NCBI GenBank assembly: GCA_019802505.1
Contig: JAFMOC010000051.1
Location: 192,501 to 256,500 of the forward strand
Source of the DNA: Corydoras sp. C115
Taxonomy: Eukaryota > Chordata > Actinopteri > Siluriformes > Callichthyidae
Length of the DNA: 64,000 nucleotides
Reading direction: 5' to 3'
In this document: positions 20,684 to 34,498 of the stretch, one piece after another
Layout of the letters: the number at the start of each line of letters is the position of its first letter
Position numbering within the stretch: position 1 is the stretch's first letter
Notes under the pieces: model-generated
The model's input: the letters and a program-made list of their open reading frames with translations, nothing else
Told to the model about the DNA's origin: nothing
Databases searched by the model: none
Translations under genes and position numbers: made by a program

Positions 20684-22479
20684 TAATGGTAAATGAGGCC
20701 TGTCTGTGTGACTGGCAGAAACCAGCAGATAGCGCCACAACCCCTGCAAGAAATGCCAAGAGGGTAGTTTAAAGCACACAGAGTTGTTATGTACAATGTG
20801 GGGGGTTTGGGAATCATTGTCACTTCTAAAGAGCAGTAAGGTGGACTGGGAAAACAAAAAGGTGGTACTAAAAGGATTTGCATACCTGTATGAACACATT
20901 TGCAATGCAATGCAAATCAGACAGGCTGATTTTGACCATTCTATTCCACTGTTTTGTAAAGTCATCCAATCAGCAGCCCAGCTCTTTGTTTACCTCAGCA
21001 TTTTTAGCATTTATGATTCCCTACAGATTGTGTGTGTGTGTGTGTGTGTGTGTGCTAGTGTGCTTGTGTGCTTCTGGATGTTTGAGTAGCAGGTGGAAAA
21101 GATAATGTAAAAAAAAAAACAAATAAAGTGAGGTCAAGCGAAATCTTACAGTCCCTTTTACCCCCAGTCGTAATCTTATCTTTTAAGGGAATTTCCAGTG
21201 ACTCGTGTGTTCTAAAGCCGGATCACACAGCATTACACCCAGTTCTGCCTAATGAGCTATAGATTTGGCTTTTTATTATTATTAAAAAAAAAAAAAAAAA
21301 CATAATTTGAAATTAAAAATTAAATAGTGAAATGAGGTTATTTTAGCGTTTGCTTTGAATGAGTCAAAAGAAAATGAGTAAGAGCACTTGCATGAAGGTT
21401 GTGTACTCACAGAGAAAATGATTAAAATCTAACTACAATTACAGTTTAAATGAAAATTCATAGTAAAAATAGTTTTAAGATTCTAAGGTTTTTTAAAAAA
21501 ATATTATGTAGTGTAATATTTTATGAATTATGTTGCTCTATATTGACTTTTAGAAGGTGCAGTGTATTTCAATTTACACTCACCAGAGGTGTTTGGTGGA
21601 GTTGAACATGTCATGCTAGAACAGAAAAGGAATTTCCCCAAACTGTTCCCAAAAAGTCTACACCTGTCCAAAATGCCTGGCTAGGTGCTCGATCTTATCC
21701 ACCTCTGTCAATGGGAGTGAAATTAATCTGAATTAAACCTGAATTCAGTTATTAAGAGGCGTGTCTAATTATATTTGGCTATAAGGTGCAGACTCAGTGC
21801 CTGGATTAATGCACAAAGAAAATTTACTTTCACAAATTATTAGTGCTCTATCTAATTAAGGACTGTGCTGAATACACACACACACACACACACACACACA
21901 TGATTTTTTACGTTTATTTTTTATGTCTGACTTGTATCTTTGTGTCAAATCATAACCCCTGACTTCAATTTACATGTGATAGGAAAGTGAAGTTAAGTGA
22001 ACTGATATTAATTAACCTGAACTCAAACAAATTAACCTGTAAACGAACAAAAAGATTATTTAAACTGGCAACATAAAATGCAGTGAAACCCCAAAAGCAC
22101 TAAAGGTCATTTATTATTAGTGGCATTACTCCAAAAGTTGTGTAGTGTTTTAAATGTATTAAAACTTTGCAAATCTGGGAACTTCGAAAAAAGTGCTGCA
22201 GTTTTATTTTGTCGTGAAAGAACGACTGTACATGTATATTTGATTTGAGTGCAAATAAGATTCTAAAGTGTTGACAGATTTTTATTTGTTGATTAAGTGA
22301 ATTAGTGAGATATAATTTAAATGTATAAGCTGCATTTATAAATTGTCAACTTAATTTTATTATACTTCCTATATATACTTTCTTTTATACTTCCTTTATT
22401 ATGCTTCCTAAATTTCCATCACTATCATTATTTTTTATTACAGAGACAACAGTTAATATTATGGATTTCTGAAAAAAAA
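20684..22479. other. Gene-free stretch with transposon fragments
   Basis: (TG)n at about 21027-21053, a Tc1/mariner fragment at 21615-21790, (CA)14 at about 21873-21900, otherwise A/T-rich. No exon recognised. Confidence 0.45.
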
Positions 22480-22695
22480 AAAAAGTCTAGCAGCACCGCA
22501 GCTTGTAATCCACACATACCACTGCAACTAACCCTAGTACACTACCACCACCACGTCAGAATGATCTACCAACCAAATATTATCTGATCGGTGGTGGTCT
22601 TGTGGGGGTCCTGATTATTAGTGACCTGAGTAAGCAGACTATCAAAGTGGCCTACAGTCTGGAATAGTAGAACTATAAACTGCATCTATATATAC
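22480..22695 (+). repeat. Copy of the unclassified interspersed repeat
   Basis: CACATACCACTGCAACTAAC, CACCACCACGTCAGAATGAT and GGTGGTCTTGTGGGGGTCCT are in the same order as in the other copies. A (TG)n tract follows directly. Confidence 0.6.
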
Positions 22696-22707
22696 ATCTA
22701 TAAGTGA

Positions 22708-22710
<3 letters not shown>

Positions 22711-22759
<49 letters not shown>
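22711..22759. repeat. (TG)n microsatellite
   Basis: About 24 uninterrupted TG units. Confidence 0.97.
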
Positions 22760-22764
<5 letters not shown>

Positions 22765-23128
22765 GTATGTGGGACTTTCCCAGTTAAGTCATTTGACTTC
22801 TCATATGAGTAATTGATTCTGGGAAGGCAAGGGTTAATTTCTTACTCCCACCAGCATCTCTATCTTCTCTGTAATCCATCATCATCTCTACGAAAAGAGA
22901 TGACATGCCTGCAGACCGGTCACTGTAGGATTCAATAAACATCGTATAGATAAATACACGTTAATAAGATCAGTCAACATGAGGTCATTTGCATAATTCT
23001 GACTACTTTGTATATTCTTTATTAACAATGTTAGCATTTAGGGCGCAGCCCTCCATTTAATGTTTTCGGGCACGTCCTGCAGGATAAGTTCAGCTCGTCA
23101 GTCAACTTCTCAGCTGTTGTTGTACTAA

Positions 23129-23183
<55 letters not shown>

Positions 23184-24683
23184 GGCCTGAAGGCCTGATT
23201 AGAAACAGTGATTATTAAAGGAGTGTCACAGCAAGTCACTCATTTTTGTCTCATATAATGTATAGCTTCCACACTTTATAAGCAGAGTGCATTTTAATAT
23301 TGGGGAGAAGATAAAACAGGGTGTTTACACTTTATTGATAAAAGAAGACATGTAAATGTCTTTACTCTTTACCTTCAGCATTCCTTATTATAGCATCTCA
23401 TCTTCTAAGTTTCTTGCTTTCTTTTAAGAATTATAGCAAAATGCTATAATGCTACTTGCTACTCATGCTACTCATCTCTGTTTCTCAGATCAGGACGTAT
23501 TTTATCCATACAGTGTATTACAGACACAAGAGTAGATTTTTTAAAAGATGTTAAGATACACGACTCTCTCTCTTGTTTTCAGCAGAACCGACTATGGACT
23601 GTGGGTGGCGTAACAACGCCATTACAGCGTCTATTTACTTTAGCATGTGTTTGTTCTTGTTTTTCTCTGTCTCTTTGTTCAGCTCTATAAAGGCACATAT
23701 AACACAATAAACATTTACACAATAAGAACACAATAAAAAATGAATATACAAATTATTTATTTTTATTTAAAACCGATTTTATTGTTTTGCTGAAAATTGT
23801 CACATTTTGTAAAATAAAATCAAATCTGCAATCTGTAAGAATTCTTATTATTAAACCCATATGCAGGTGAGTGGAGTACAGAATTTTAAAAAGTTAAGCA
23901 GTGGCATTCTACGCTCCTCCGGGTTCTCCGGTTTCCTCCCACAGTCCAAAAACATGGATTCAAGGTGAATTATCTGCTCCCTATGTAGTTTATGTTTGTC
24001 TGTATGGGTGAGTGAGTGCCCATGTTGTCATTCTGCAAAATTATTTGGAACCCTGAGAATTTGCAACAACAAACCGGCCAAACCAGCCGAATGATTTGTT
24101 CTTGACTATTTAATGTGAGCGTATGTCCTTAGGATGTATGTCCTTGGTTGACAGGCAGTTTAGTGGATTTAGTGCTTGACTATGTACCAGAGGGTTTAAA
24201 GGTTCAAGTTCCAGCACCCACAAGTTTCCTTTGTTGTGTTCTTGAGCAAAGATCTTAACCCTAAGTTGCTTGGATTGTGTAATGTAATGCTCTTTAATTC
24301 TTAGGTTAATCTTTAGGTTAATGCTATACCTAAGTAAAACCCCAATCGGCTCCCAATACAGACAGCGAGGAAGGAATTCAAATACCGTATTATTATACTA
24401 TACAATAACCAATTTAAAATAAAGATGCCATACGTTGTTCTCTTTTATTCAGCTTTAGTCAGATTTCAATAGTCACTATTTTCACTACAAACAACAAAAC
24501 ATTTCCAATTTGTTTTCTAGACAGTTTCCAATAACAGAATAACCAGTTTTATGATTTATTTTAATGACGTATTTTAATATTCCTGGCTATTTAATTTTCC
24601 ACTTTTTGAAATTAGTCAAGAAGGTTAAATGGAAAACATGGTTTTAAATAAATTTGTTCTTAATCATTTTAGTGGCAAATGTA
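22760..24683. other. Gene-free stretch
   Basis: Contains (CA)25 at 23130-23179, a short V-SINE middle fragment at about 23913-24030 (CTCCGGTTTCCTCCCACAGT) and a decayed SINE of the GGTTCAAGTTCCAGC type at about 24150-24345. No exon recognised. Confidence 0.5.
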
Positions 24684-25205
24684 TCATGTGTGTTTGTATG
24701 TGTGCTGCAAAGTTGAGGGGTGCTGACTGAACACACATTCCACGACCCCTGTGCTGGCACTGGGAACACAGCATCTCATTTGACTTGCAAATCTATTTGC
24801 AAATGCAGGGATCTGGGTGAAGGCGTGTCGAGAAGGTGGTCGTGTGTCTACCAGGTGCACAAGAGCAAAAAAAGAAAAAAAAGACAATTGTGTGTTTGCG
24901 TGTGTGTGTGTTCCAAACTTGAGTTCGAAACTGGAGTGTGCTTCTTACACGTTCAGTCACGTTGCTGCTGGTTTCGGCCCACTCCTCGGGCCACAATCCA
25001 AAGGGCTCGGACTGGAACGTCTCACATCTCCCGCTCTTCCTCGTGTGCTGCTGTGGGATGAGGAAAAGACATAAAACCTGAGCAACCAGAATACGATCTT
25101 ATCCTAAAGCATATATAACTTGCACTTAATGATTAGATTAGAAAAAGCTGCTGAAGGAATGCACATTGATACAGATGAGACTACATACAGTATGAAAACC
25201 AGTCA
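24684..25205. other. Repeat-poor segment of unknown role
   Basis: Relatively GC-rich and free of recognised interspersed repeats. Open frames exist on both strands but have no recognisable protein features and overlap a (TG)n run near 24891-24910. The 17-base sequence CTCATTTGACTTGCAAA at about 24776 recurs near 27008. Confidence 0.35.
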
Positions 25206-25219
25206 TATTTGCGTAAATT

Positions 25220-25568
25220 CATTCATTCATTATCTCCCGCTTCATCCTCTACCAGGGCCGCGGTGGGGCTCCCCATGCCCATCCAGGGGAGAACGTCTCG
25301 GGTGCCGGGCAGACACACCCAGGACAGGGCGCCAACCCATCGCTGGGCACACACTCATACACTCAAACACACTCTATATGGGGCAATTTGGAGAACTCGA
25401 TTGACTTGATCCATGTTTTTGGACTGTGGGAGGAAACCGGAGAACCCAGAGGAAACCCACGCGGACACGGGGAGAACATGGAAACTCCACCCAGATGGGG
25501 ATTCGAACCGGGAATCCCTAGCGCTGAGAGGCGAACGTGCTAAACCACTAAGCCACCGTGCCGCCCAC
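25220..25568 (-). mobile_element. V-SINE with 14-bp TSD
   Basis: TSD TATTTGCGTAAATT at 25206-25219 against TATTTGGGTAAATT at 25569-25582. Its tail half has several CpG-type and other changes (for example CTACCAGGGCCGCGG) compared with its neighbours. Confidence 0.92.
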
Positions 25569-25582
25569 TATTTGGGTAAATT

Positions 25583-27331
25583 GTTACATAAAATCACATT
25601 AAACCTTCAAACAAAAAATATCAAGCAATCTGCATATCCTGATCAAGGTCATGTAGGATGCCAGAACCTTGTCTATTGCTCATTGGACAATAGACAAGGA
25701 AACACCCTGGACGGGTTGCCTGTACATCACAGGACAGGATTACAGCTAAACATATTCATGACCACATTTAACTGGGGCAATGTCACTTCAGGTGGCACAC
25801 TCCTAATTATGTGCCTGTTGCACATAGGGACATATGTTTAATAACATATTCTGATGCTCCTACCTGAATAAACCATACAACAAGCCAAGAGCATTAAATT
25901 AAATGCTAAAAAGTGTGTAATAGGCTGACAGCATGATCACTTTACAGCAATGTTAGTCCTAAAGTCGATAAGTCATTTTTTTTTGTGTGTGGAGTTTGCA
26001 TGTTCTCCATATGTCTGCATCTTTAGTTTACTCATGCAGCCCATAAAACATGCTGGTATATAAACTTGCAACCAGTCAAGGAAGTTTTCCAGTTGGCAAC
26101 TGGGATAGGCTCCTGTATCTTCTGATATCACATTCAGGATAAGCAGCTTAGATAAGAACAAATGTGTCAAGGGATGTACTGATACTACACATATCAGTGT
26201 AATACCGGGTTTAATTTTGAAGTATGATTATTTATATAATCATGTCTTGAAAACCTTTGTGTTTTAAATTCATTTTCACAGTTAAAATCTTCTCGGTGAG
26301 ATGATGCTGAGATCATGAGGATTTCTTATTTTTAAAGCAAACATCTATTCCAACCATATAGACTCACTAGATATTCCATTGCAAAGCTTATGTAAATCGA
26401 TTTGGAGTTATTTTCGTAACTCTAACAGTCTCTATCACTCTGAAGTGGATTTTCTCAAGGCTTTGGGGGGTGGGTTGCCATACAGTTTAGATAAAATGCA
26501 TTTATATTTTGTTGATATAAGTTTGGCTTACAATTTAATTCATTCCAAAGATAGAAATTAGGACTCGGTTCAGGGCACAGGAGTTTATCAGACTTCCACA
26601 ATCAAATAGTTTACTTTAATTAGGTTCTACGCATAAAAAAAAGGTCACACGCACTCAATGAAAGAAAATCAAATGATTAAACAACATGAGTGCAAATGTA
26701 TCTTTACAATCAGAGCCTGAGGTCCAGGTAAATGCTTCCATTTTCTGCCTTAATATTGCACATTACACATGTCTCCCAGCCTGCTGAATGTTTATGTGGT
26801 TTGGGATTTGGATTGTTTGTTGTAAGAAGGTGAACCTGCGGTTAGAGCAGGTAAAGAACATCCCATTCTATATGTCTGTTTTCATAAACTTTCACCTAGC
26901 TCCGTCACTCAGGGGATTTTTTTTTGGAGCTGTAAAATGTTTATTGGCATTAAATGACTGAGGCTGTGTCAGGACGTGCACCCCGAACCATCCCAGCACT
27001 GAGAGACTCATTTGACTTGCAAACTTTATTCAAATCAACAATCTGAAAGAATGTGTGTCAATGAAGCAATGCCAGATCTCTGCCAACCAGGTGTGTCTGT
27101 CTGGCTACGTGAACGCATTTTTGTGTGTGTGTGTGTGTGTGTGTTGTGTGTTGTGAGCACAAAAGTTGGACAAATGACTTGGATGCCCTGGAACAGAGAA
27201 CTTGCTTTGTTTTGTTAATCTTACATTGGGCAAAGTTCCTTCTTTTTGTTAAACTTTAAATTTCAAAAGATTAATCAGTACCAGACCTCTTACTTTATAA
27301 ATTAAACACCTTAGTTAAATTATTTTATATT

Positions 27332-27368
<37 letters not shown>

Positions 27369-28435
27369 GAAAACAATTTTGATGAATTTATTAAAAACAA
27401 TAACCACAACTGATTCGATTAATATTCAAGAGAGTATTTTTCTCTACTTTTTCTTTAAATCCATTGATATTCCCACTGCTCACGCTGCTGTATCTGCACA
27501 CATTCAGGACCAGAAAACATGCAGAGAACTTCACTAAAGACCAGAACATCCGGGACATCCCCTGCTCCAGCAGTTTCTTCTCACATGACATCACACTTAC
27601 TAACATCTCTCTGTCTTTATTTATACTAAATCACTCACTAAAGGATTATTTAATTTCACTCAATACCTTTAATGTAAAGTGTAAGTGCACAACTGTGGGG
27701 GCAACATGAATGATTGTGTGTGTGTACAGCTATATATAACATTGTGGGAACAAAACCTTAAACTCATGCTTGTCCTCACAATGAAACCCATTCAGTTTAA
27801 AAGTTAATTCCTGTTGTATGGTTATGGTAATGATGGTTAGTGTTATGGTGTAGTATTTATGGTTATGGTTAGATCTCTACAAAATGAATAGAGGGAGGTT
27901 TCAATGAAGGCCCCACAATGCATAAAAACATTTATAAAGGGACATTTGAATATACGTACATACAATCTGTTTCTACATGTTCTACACTGTTAATACTACC
28001 TGACCAAACACTAGGCAATGTTTCCCTGCCACTGTAACTTTGGTTTGCTTTTTGAAAACAGATACAGTATATTAAAGGTAATGGGGACTGAATTCAACAC
28101 CAGATTTCTATGATTACGAGATGTGTTCAAAAAACTTTTTTCCATATGCAGTATGTGGTATGTTGTGATTTATGGTGCGCGGCTGACATTTTGAGATTTT
28201 TTGAAGAAAAGATTTAGCAGGGTGTTGCTCTATATCCAAAGTAATCCCACAAATCTCAAGCAGGCTTTGTGACGCAGTGACAAGTCAAACAGCTCGTTCT
28301 CGGCTAATGACTAAATATTTCACTAATGGTTCAGCTGGCACTAGATTTCATATCACAATGTGAGCCTTTAAAAGCCACGCATTAACTTAAATTAGGTAGA
28401 ACTTTGAGTGCAACTGCAGAAGGGCAAAAGGGCAA
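25583..28435. other. Gene-free stretch with old V-SINE relics
   Basis: A diverged V-SINE relic at about 25985-26160 on the plus strand retains GGAGTTTGCATGTTCTCC and GGGATAGGCTCC. Another, on the minus strand, lies near 25620-25760. There is a (TG)n at about 27122-27143 and a T32 run at 27333-27364. No exon recognised. Confidence 0.5.
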
Positions 28436-28645
28436 GAGGGTGGTGTAGCTCGTGGTTAGGGTGTTGCGCTATCATTCTGAAGGTTCACCTAAGCCCACTA
28501 AAAAAGTTGCAAGAGTGGGCCCTTAAGCAAGGCTCTTAACCCTCACTGCTTCAGGGTGCTGTATCACGGCTCACCCTGTATTTCAACTCCAACCATCAAG
28601 TTGAGTTTCTTTAATCACATTGGATAAAAGCAAATGACTTTAAAA
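28436..28645 (+). mobile_element. Decayed tRNA-derived SINE, second type
   Basis: Head GGTGTAGCTCGTGGTTAGGG resembles an A box. The body carries GGGCCCTTAAGCAAGGCTCT, and the tail GGATAAAAGCAAATGAC resembles the usual GGATAAAAGCGTCTGC. Similar relics lie at about 24150-24345, 46240-46315 and 50855-51030. Confidence 0.6.
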
Positions 28646-31599
28646 AAAGGCAAAGATAGATACAAGCCAGTGCATTATTGTTGTCCTTTTTTATATTCGA
28701 AATCCAAGAGTTGACATTCTATGCACTGAAAACATGTTATAAAGGCCGGTTGCTGCCTAAATGTACCGTAATTATCTACGAACTTGAGTTCATTTAAGGT
28801 GATTGGTTCATTTATTGTTCAATGGTTTGTCCAAACGGCAGTTTGATCACATTATTGTGCAATAAGTCCGAAGAACTTTTTTTTTTATAGTTCTTAAATA
28901 TAGTAATCGTATATTTTGTACTTTTTAGAAAGTATTTTTAATCTGTCTACGCTACTCTTACTGCCAGAGGTCCTAGGTTTAATTCTGTGAACCATTTGCA
29001 ACTCCTCCCTGTTCCTGAGTTTTCCACATTTCAAAGACATGCCAGGAGTTATGACTGAGATACCTAAATCCCCGTAACTGTACCCATTTGTAACAGTTCC
29101 TGTATATAACGCTGAAATGAACTGGCAGCCACTCTAAAATGTCTTCCTGTATATCTAAGATCTAAAAACCACAACATGAATTTATGATCTCACACATTAG
29201 CTTTTATCACTGCCTATCATAATTATTATTTAGCAGATGCAGAATTTACTGAAACCATGTGTTAATTTATATCAGTTGACTAAAGCAGGTGTTTGTCCCA
29301 GCAGTGTTCACATAAAATAGAGAATATAGAGATATAATAGAGATATAGAGAATATAGAGAAATAAAAATAGAAAATATAGAGAATATAGAGATATAATTT
29401 ATAACATCAGAATGGAAGTAAATCAGGTCTGGACTTCTGAAACCCCAAAGCGGTCACTCCGTGGTTGTGTGATGGTGGTTTTGAGATAAAATTCCACCTC
29501 TGCCACTGAGTCATTTCTTTCAACCGAAAGGCAGTGAAACACCGTGAATGGTTCTGCAGACACAGACACGAAAATATTTTCACAACTGAGCATCTCCAAT
29601 TTACCTGACTTTGGACTGTGATTGTGTTCCTGGATGAACCACTGCAGATGTGAGGGACAAGATGAAGAGTGGTATCATCACTTTTATAATATATCACTTC
29701 ATTAGGGGCAACCTTTATATGTTTGCATGTTCTCCACATGCCTTCATAGAAAGTATTGATGTCATCTTACAGTCCAAAATCATGGCGGTCAGTTTAATTG
29801 GAGATACAAAATCAGTGTGAAAATATGATTGTGTATCTGCCCTGAGCTCGACAGAAAACTTGCCAAACTCAATGCCTGCTGGAAGAGGCAGTGGCACACA
29901 TCCCAGGGTCATTATTAGGATAAGCAGCTTACAAATGAATGGATACACTAAAACAATAAGTATGTAAGACACGACCAGTTGCTGCCTTTTCTAATGTACT
30001 GTAATTATCTTATATCTTATATAACTTGAGTTCATTTAAGGTTATTGGCTCATTTATTGTTTGATTTTGTGCAGTTTGCTCACGGTAAAGTCTCTAATAT
30101 GTCATAAATAACATGAGTGGAGTAAAATACCTTGTGTCTGAAACATATTCATGTAGATAGCAGTTGACCTTAACATCTACCTAAAGTTCTGGGACTTGCC
30201 AGCTTGAATTAAATGGGCCAAAAACCTGCTGACTCAAATCAATTATTCAAATACTAACCTCACAAACAATGAGAGCATTTGCAGATTAATTCTAATCAGC
30301 TTGGATAATGAAAAAAAAAAGTGCTGTCCAACTCTAACGGCTTTTTTTCTGATATGCTGATAGTAAAGTAAACGTGTTTTTGTTTTCTTTCCAAATGAGT
30401 GGAATAGTGAAAAGACAGCATCCACCGAACAAAAGGAATGACTCATGCATGACAGTGGCCAATAATGTATTAACATTCATGCTTCATTCAGTAATCGCTC
30501 CAGCTCTGTTTGCATAACAACACTGAAAAAGACGTAGCTGCAGCTTCTCTGAAAATGAAAAAAATATTTGATCCCTTTCAAATGGTATTATTATTATTAT
30601 AAGAAACTATTTCATATGTGTTTCTGTTTGTGTACGTTTTTAATTCTAGTACATCGCTGAATCTTCTGAATTACAAGGTCCTTTAGGAGTCATAATGTTA
30701 ATACTGCTATATGTAGCTTTGTAGGAGAAATTGAAAGACAAATCACAGAGTGATCTGACCCCCTATAGCCCACCATGTACTTTTATGACATCACATGTGT
30801 GCAAAAGCATTAGGATTCATGTAGAAATATTAGTAATTTGGATGTTCTCATTATCTACCTGCAAGGTATTACTTAAAGAGTATAACCAGTAGTTCAACCC
30901 CTAGTCCCATTGGCCTTCCCTTATAAACTGTTAACTACGAAAATGAATGATGTAAATCAATCATTACTTGACCAGAATCTATGGATAAAAAGTCTTGATA
31001 ACATTAATAAAACCTCCAAACTACCTACTAAAAAGTCTTTCTTAATTATTGTCCCACAATCACCTCTTGATGCAGCAGGGCTCTGTGAATATCTGTGTCA
31101 TTAGTCAGGTTTTATTATATATAAAAAAAAAAACAAAGCAATGAGTCACAGTAAGAAAGAAAGCCCTTGTTGATGAACCTGTAAGGCCTGGGTTGAGAAA
31201 GTGGCTCCAATTTGGTGAAACATAAAAGAAATATCAGCAGTCTGTTGGAATTATTTATATGGAATAATAACTTGCACTGTTACAGTTCAAAGCAGCTTTA
31301 CTAGGGTCACTATTATATCACTGTTCACATGACATGTCTTTGGACCAGATGAAACCCATGCAGAAAATAGGAAATCTTAAAAACTCCACACAATGTCCAT
31401 ACGTATGTGTGTGTTTATACTGTATATGTATGTGTGTGTGTGTGTGCACAACGTAACTCATTCAGGTTTATAGTAAAATCATGTTGATTATGGTTAATGG
31501 GTGGGTATTAATAGTTATGGTTTGTCTATACGAAGTCCCATAGAGCATAGAAACAAACTTGTATGTGTGTGTATGTATTTCTGTATGTTCAATATATTT
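28646..31599. other. Gene-free A/T-rich stretch
   Basis: Diverged V-SINE relics at about 28960-29160 and 29715-29945 (TTTGCATGTTCTCCACATG, AGGATAAGCAGCTTAC), an AGAGAATATAG simple repeat at about 29320-29395, and a minus-strand V-SINE trace near 31320-31400. No exon recognised. Confidence 0.45.
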
Positions 31600-32700
31600 T
31601 GTAATAAGTTTGGAAAGTGTTTCATTTGATTACTCATAAGCACATTAACCTTTATTCAAACAAGCTCCATGGTAACTCGGGTTAATACCTCATTCCCAGA
31701 AGGAAGAAGCACCTTTCTATTCTTTAGGTGAGCTTATGCAACTTTTCAGGTTCAAAGTGCCTCCTGGCAAAAGACCTTCCCTGTTGGCAGAAGAGAACCT
31801 CATCTTTGTCATCTGGCAAAACGCTACACGTGTAAAAATCCAGTCTGGCCTGTTTGCCCCCGCTTTCCTTTCACATTCTGGAATTTAAAGGAAAGGAGAA
31901 GCATGGGACAGAGGAAGAAAGAGAAGAAAAGAGGAAGCGAAGGGAAACAACAAGCTGCCATCATTATATTGCACCATCCGGCTCCGAAAAGCTTCATGGC
32001 CACATGTCAGGAGCGGAGCTCAGGAGACGCATCACTGAAAGGTGGCAGATAGTCTTGAGTTTGAGTCCTGACTGATCAGTTTTGCAAACGTGAAGCTACA
32101 GCCTGTCATATTTGTACAGGGAACAAATGTACAGGTTCTTCGAGGCTTGTTCACAAAGCACAGTGTTTACCTGAACAAGCAAAAGATGGCCCAATAATTG
32201 GATGTCATAATGGAATGACGCGACACTCATATTAATTTGAGCAGGACGCTGCTAGCACGGACATGAACCTCAGCGAACCTACCAGATGCTTGTGTTCCAG
32301 TCTCAGTGTGATCCTTCCCACAGGCGAGTCCGGACACGTTATAGGATCAGGACTTGGAGAACAGGGAGAGAAAAGGAACAGGAATAACGGGATTCCTCCT
32401 CCGTGTCCCGGCTGCGGGAGTATCGGCCAGCCCCTTTCCCACGAGAACACACTTTTGTGACCTTTCTGCCGATTCAGGGGTCCTGAAAATCAGAGTGAAA
32501 ATGCATCGTTCTGCTTTGGACTGCAATCATAAATGGCCTGAAGGCGTCTTGGCGATGAGGGTATGAAACCAGTAACCTGGCATTAATCCTGCAGCCAGCA
32601 TCTGAGAGAATGTGGCAAGTGAAGATTGGGAGTGTCCCAATACTAACCTATTATCTTCTTTAACACCCACAGGTCACGTAAAGATCTACAAAAAAGGAGC
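31600..32700. other. Longest repeat-poor, compositionally complex block beyond the genes
   Basis: No recognised SINE, MITE or microsatellite over about 1.1 kb, with balanced composition compared with the neighbours. It includes a palindromic CCAATAATTGG at about 32192. Open frames are short (under 75 codons) and unrecognised. It might be a distal regulatory block or a non-coding RNA exon; neither can be shown here. Confidence 0.3.
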
Positions 32701-33395
32701 CGGAACCCCTAGATTTGGCCTATTAATTTTTTTTTCTTGTTTGTTTTGTTTATTCCCTCACTGTTGTCAAAGTTAGACAGCATTCATACCATTTCACAAT
32801 AGCAGCGCTTCCATCAGCTTCATTATTTTTTGGTTTGCATTGTCATCGTTGACACAAAACATCTTAAAACCTGCCTGACAAACTGTCCTTCATGCATTTC
32901 ATTATTTCTTATTATTTCAGGGTCTTTGTAACAGCTGTAGATAATAGTTTATCCAACACTTGAGGTTTATTTCTTTACATGAACAATAGAAATGTGTCCA
33001 CCCATCCTTCGGCAAATACAACATGATGCATTTCAGGACCTGTCAGAAGGAAGTAAAGGTTTATCCAAGAAATTAGATTTCACAGTAGCCTCCTGTTCTT
33101 CTGGTTTGCGTCCTGTTTTCACGTCCTGATTATTGTTACCGCATGTTTTTTTAAGCCCCAGGAGCTCTGCTCATGGATTGGTTTATATTTATTTACTTTT
33201 CCTTAGCTGCCAAAGGGCATCTGAATCCAAAGCCTACAATCTGATTGGCTGTTTAATCTGCCATCAAAATGTAAATCTCCCGTTTAGTTACTTATTTCAC
33301 TGTAAATGGATTTCTTTACTGACAGTGAATAATTACGAAACATGTTCATAACTGGAACCTGTTCTTGAACCTAATGAAGAGATGGATATACAGAA

Positions 33396-33640
33396 TATTT
33401 GCAGTACCAGTCAAAAGTTTGGACACGCCTCCTTTTTGCTCCACTTATTGTCCATTTTCTCAGTTCCACTTACTGTAAAGAAGGACTTTGTAGTTCTACA
33501 TCTGTTTGTGGACTACAGTACATACTGTGTATTTCTCCTCTACTCTGTTCTCAAATGGACAGGACTCCAAGAACACCACCACGGAGCAGGTTTTACTTGC
33601 TTGGTGCATCTTTAAATCTATCATTTCGTTTCAGTCATGC
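33396..33640 (-). repeat. Copy of the unclassified repeat with a CAGTCAAAAGTTTGGACAC end
   Basis: Left end CAGTACCAGTCAAAAGTTTG, then the interior in reverse order (CCACCACGGAGCAGG). The same end motif starts the copy at 49040 and both ends of the one at 59100-59327. Confidence 0.6.
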
Positions 33641-34265
33641 AGCCATGGATTAAATATTGTAGGTTGCAGCTTAATGTTTAAAGAAGTTAATGTATGGGAT
33701 GAAGTTTTAAGCAGAAATACAGCTGCTAAACTGGAACATCACTTCATTCAGCCACTGTGCAGACTAAATTTGACTACCCTGGGGGCAGAGCCAATCCCAA
33801 GGACACCGCTCAGGGCAGATGGCTGCGCGCCGAAAAAGAAGAACTGCTTATAAAACACTGAGTCACAAGATACACGTGAATAAACAGGATGGAAAGTGAC
33901 AGAGATAAATAAAGAGCATTAATGATCCCATATTTTGCTCTTCATACTTTTTTTTTATTTTGTGTTTATAGACCCTCATCCTACGGCTCAGTGTACACAA
34001 AGACTGGGGGAGTCAGGAGACTGGCGCTCAGAAGTCAGACTAAAATCCTGATACTCTGTGTGTATTTGCATGTAATTTGAATATACACTGAGGGTGGGGA
34101 CCTGATATCTATTAGCCCTGACAACCTCAGATCCAAACATGGCTTAGTTTGGCGTATTTACACTTACTGAACACATCGGACTCATGTGAATTCTTTCCAA
34201 GTTGTAAAAGTTACTGGTTTAAATATTAAATAAAAATGTAGTAATAAATATAATGAAAATAATAC
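33641..34265. other. Gene-free stretch
   Basis: Nothing recognised apart from A/T-rich sequence; open frames are short and featureless. Confidence 0.4.
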
Positions 34266-34273
34266 ATTTTTAA

Positions 34274-34464
34274 AGGGCAGCACGGTGGCTTAGTGGTTAG
34301 CACGTTCGCCTCTCAGCGCTAGGGATTCCCGGTTCGAATCCCCATCTGGGTGAAGTTTCCATGTTCTCCCTGTGTCTGCGTGGGTTTCCTCCGGGTTCTC
34401 CGGTTTCCTCCCACAGTCCAAAAACATGGATCAAGTCAATTGAGTTCTCAAAATTGCCCCATAT

Positions 34465-34498
<34 letters not shown>

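Noticed and set aside
24720..25061. 113-codon plus-strand open frame
   Set aside because: No domain, no clear splice signals, and it runs through a (TG)n tract.
33396..33640. Treating the CAGTCAAAAGTTTGGACAC repeats as a named Tc1 family
   Set aside because: The ends look Tc1-like, but the interior matches an interspersed repeat whose class I cannot fix from sequence alone.
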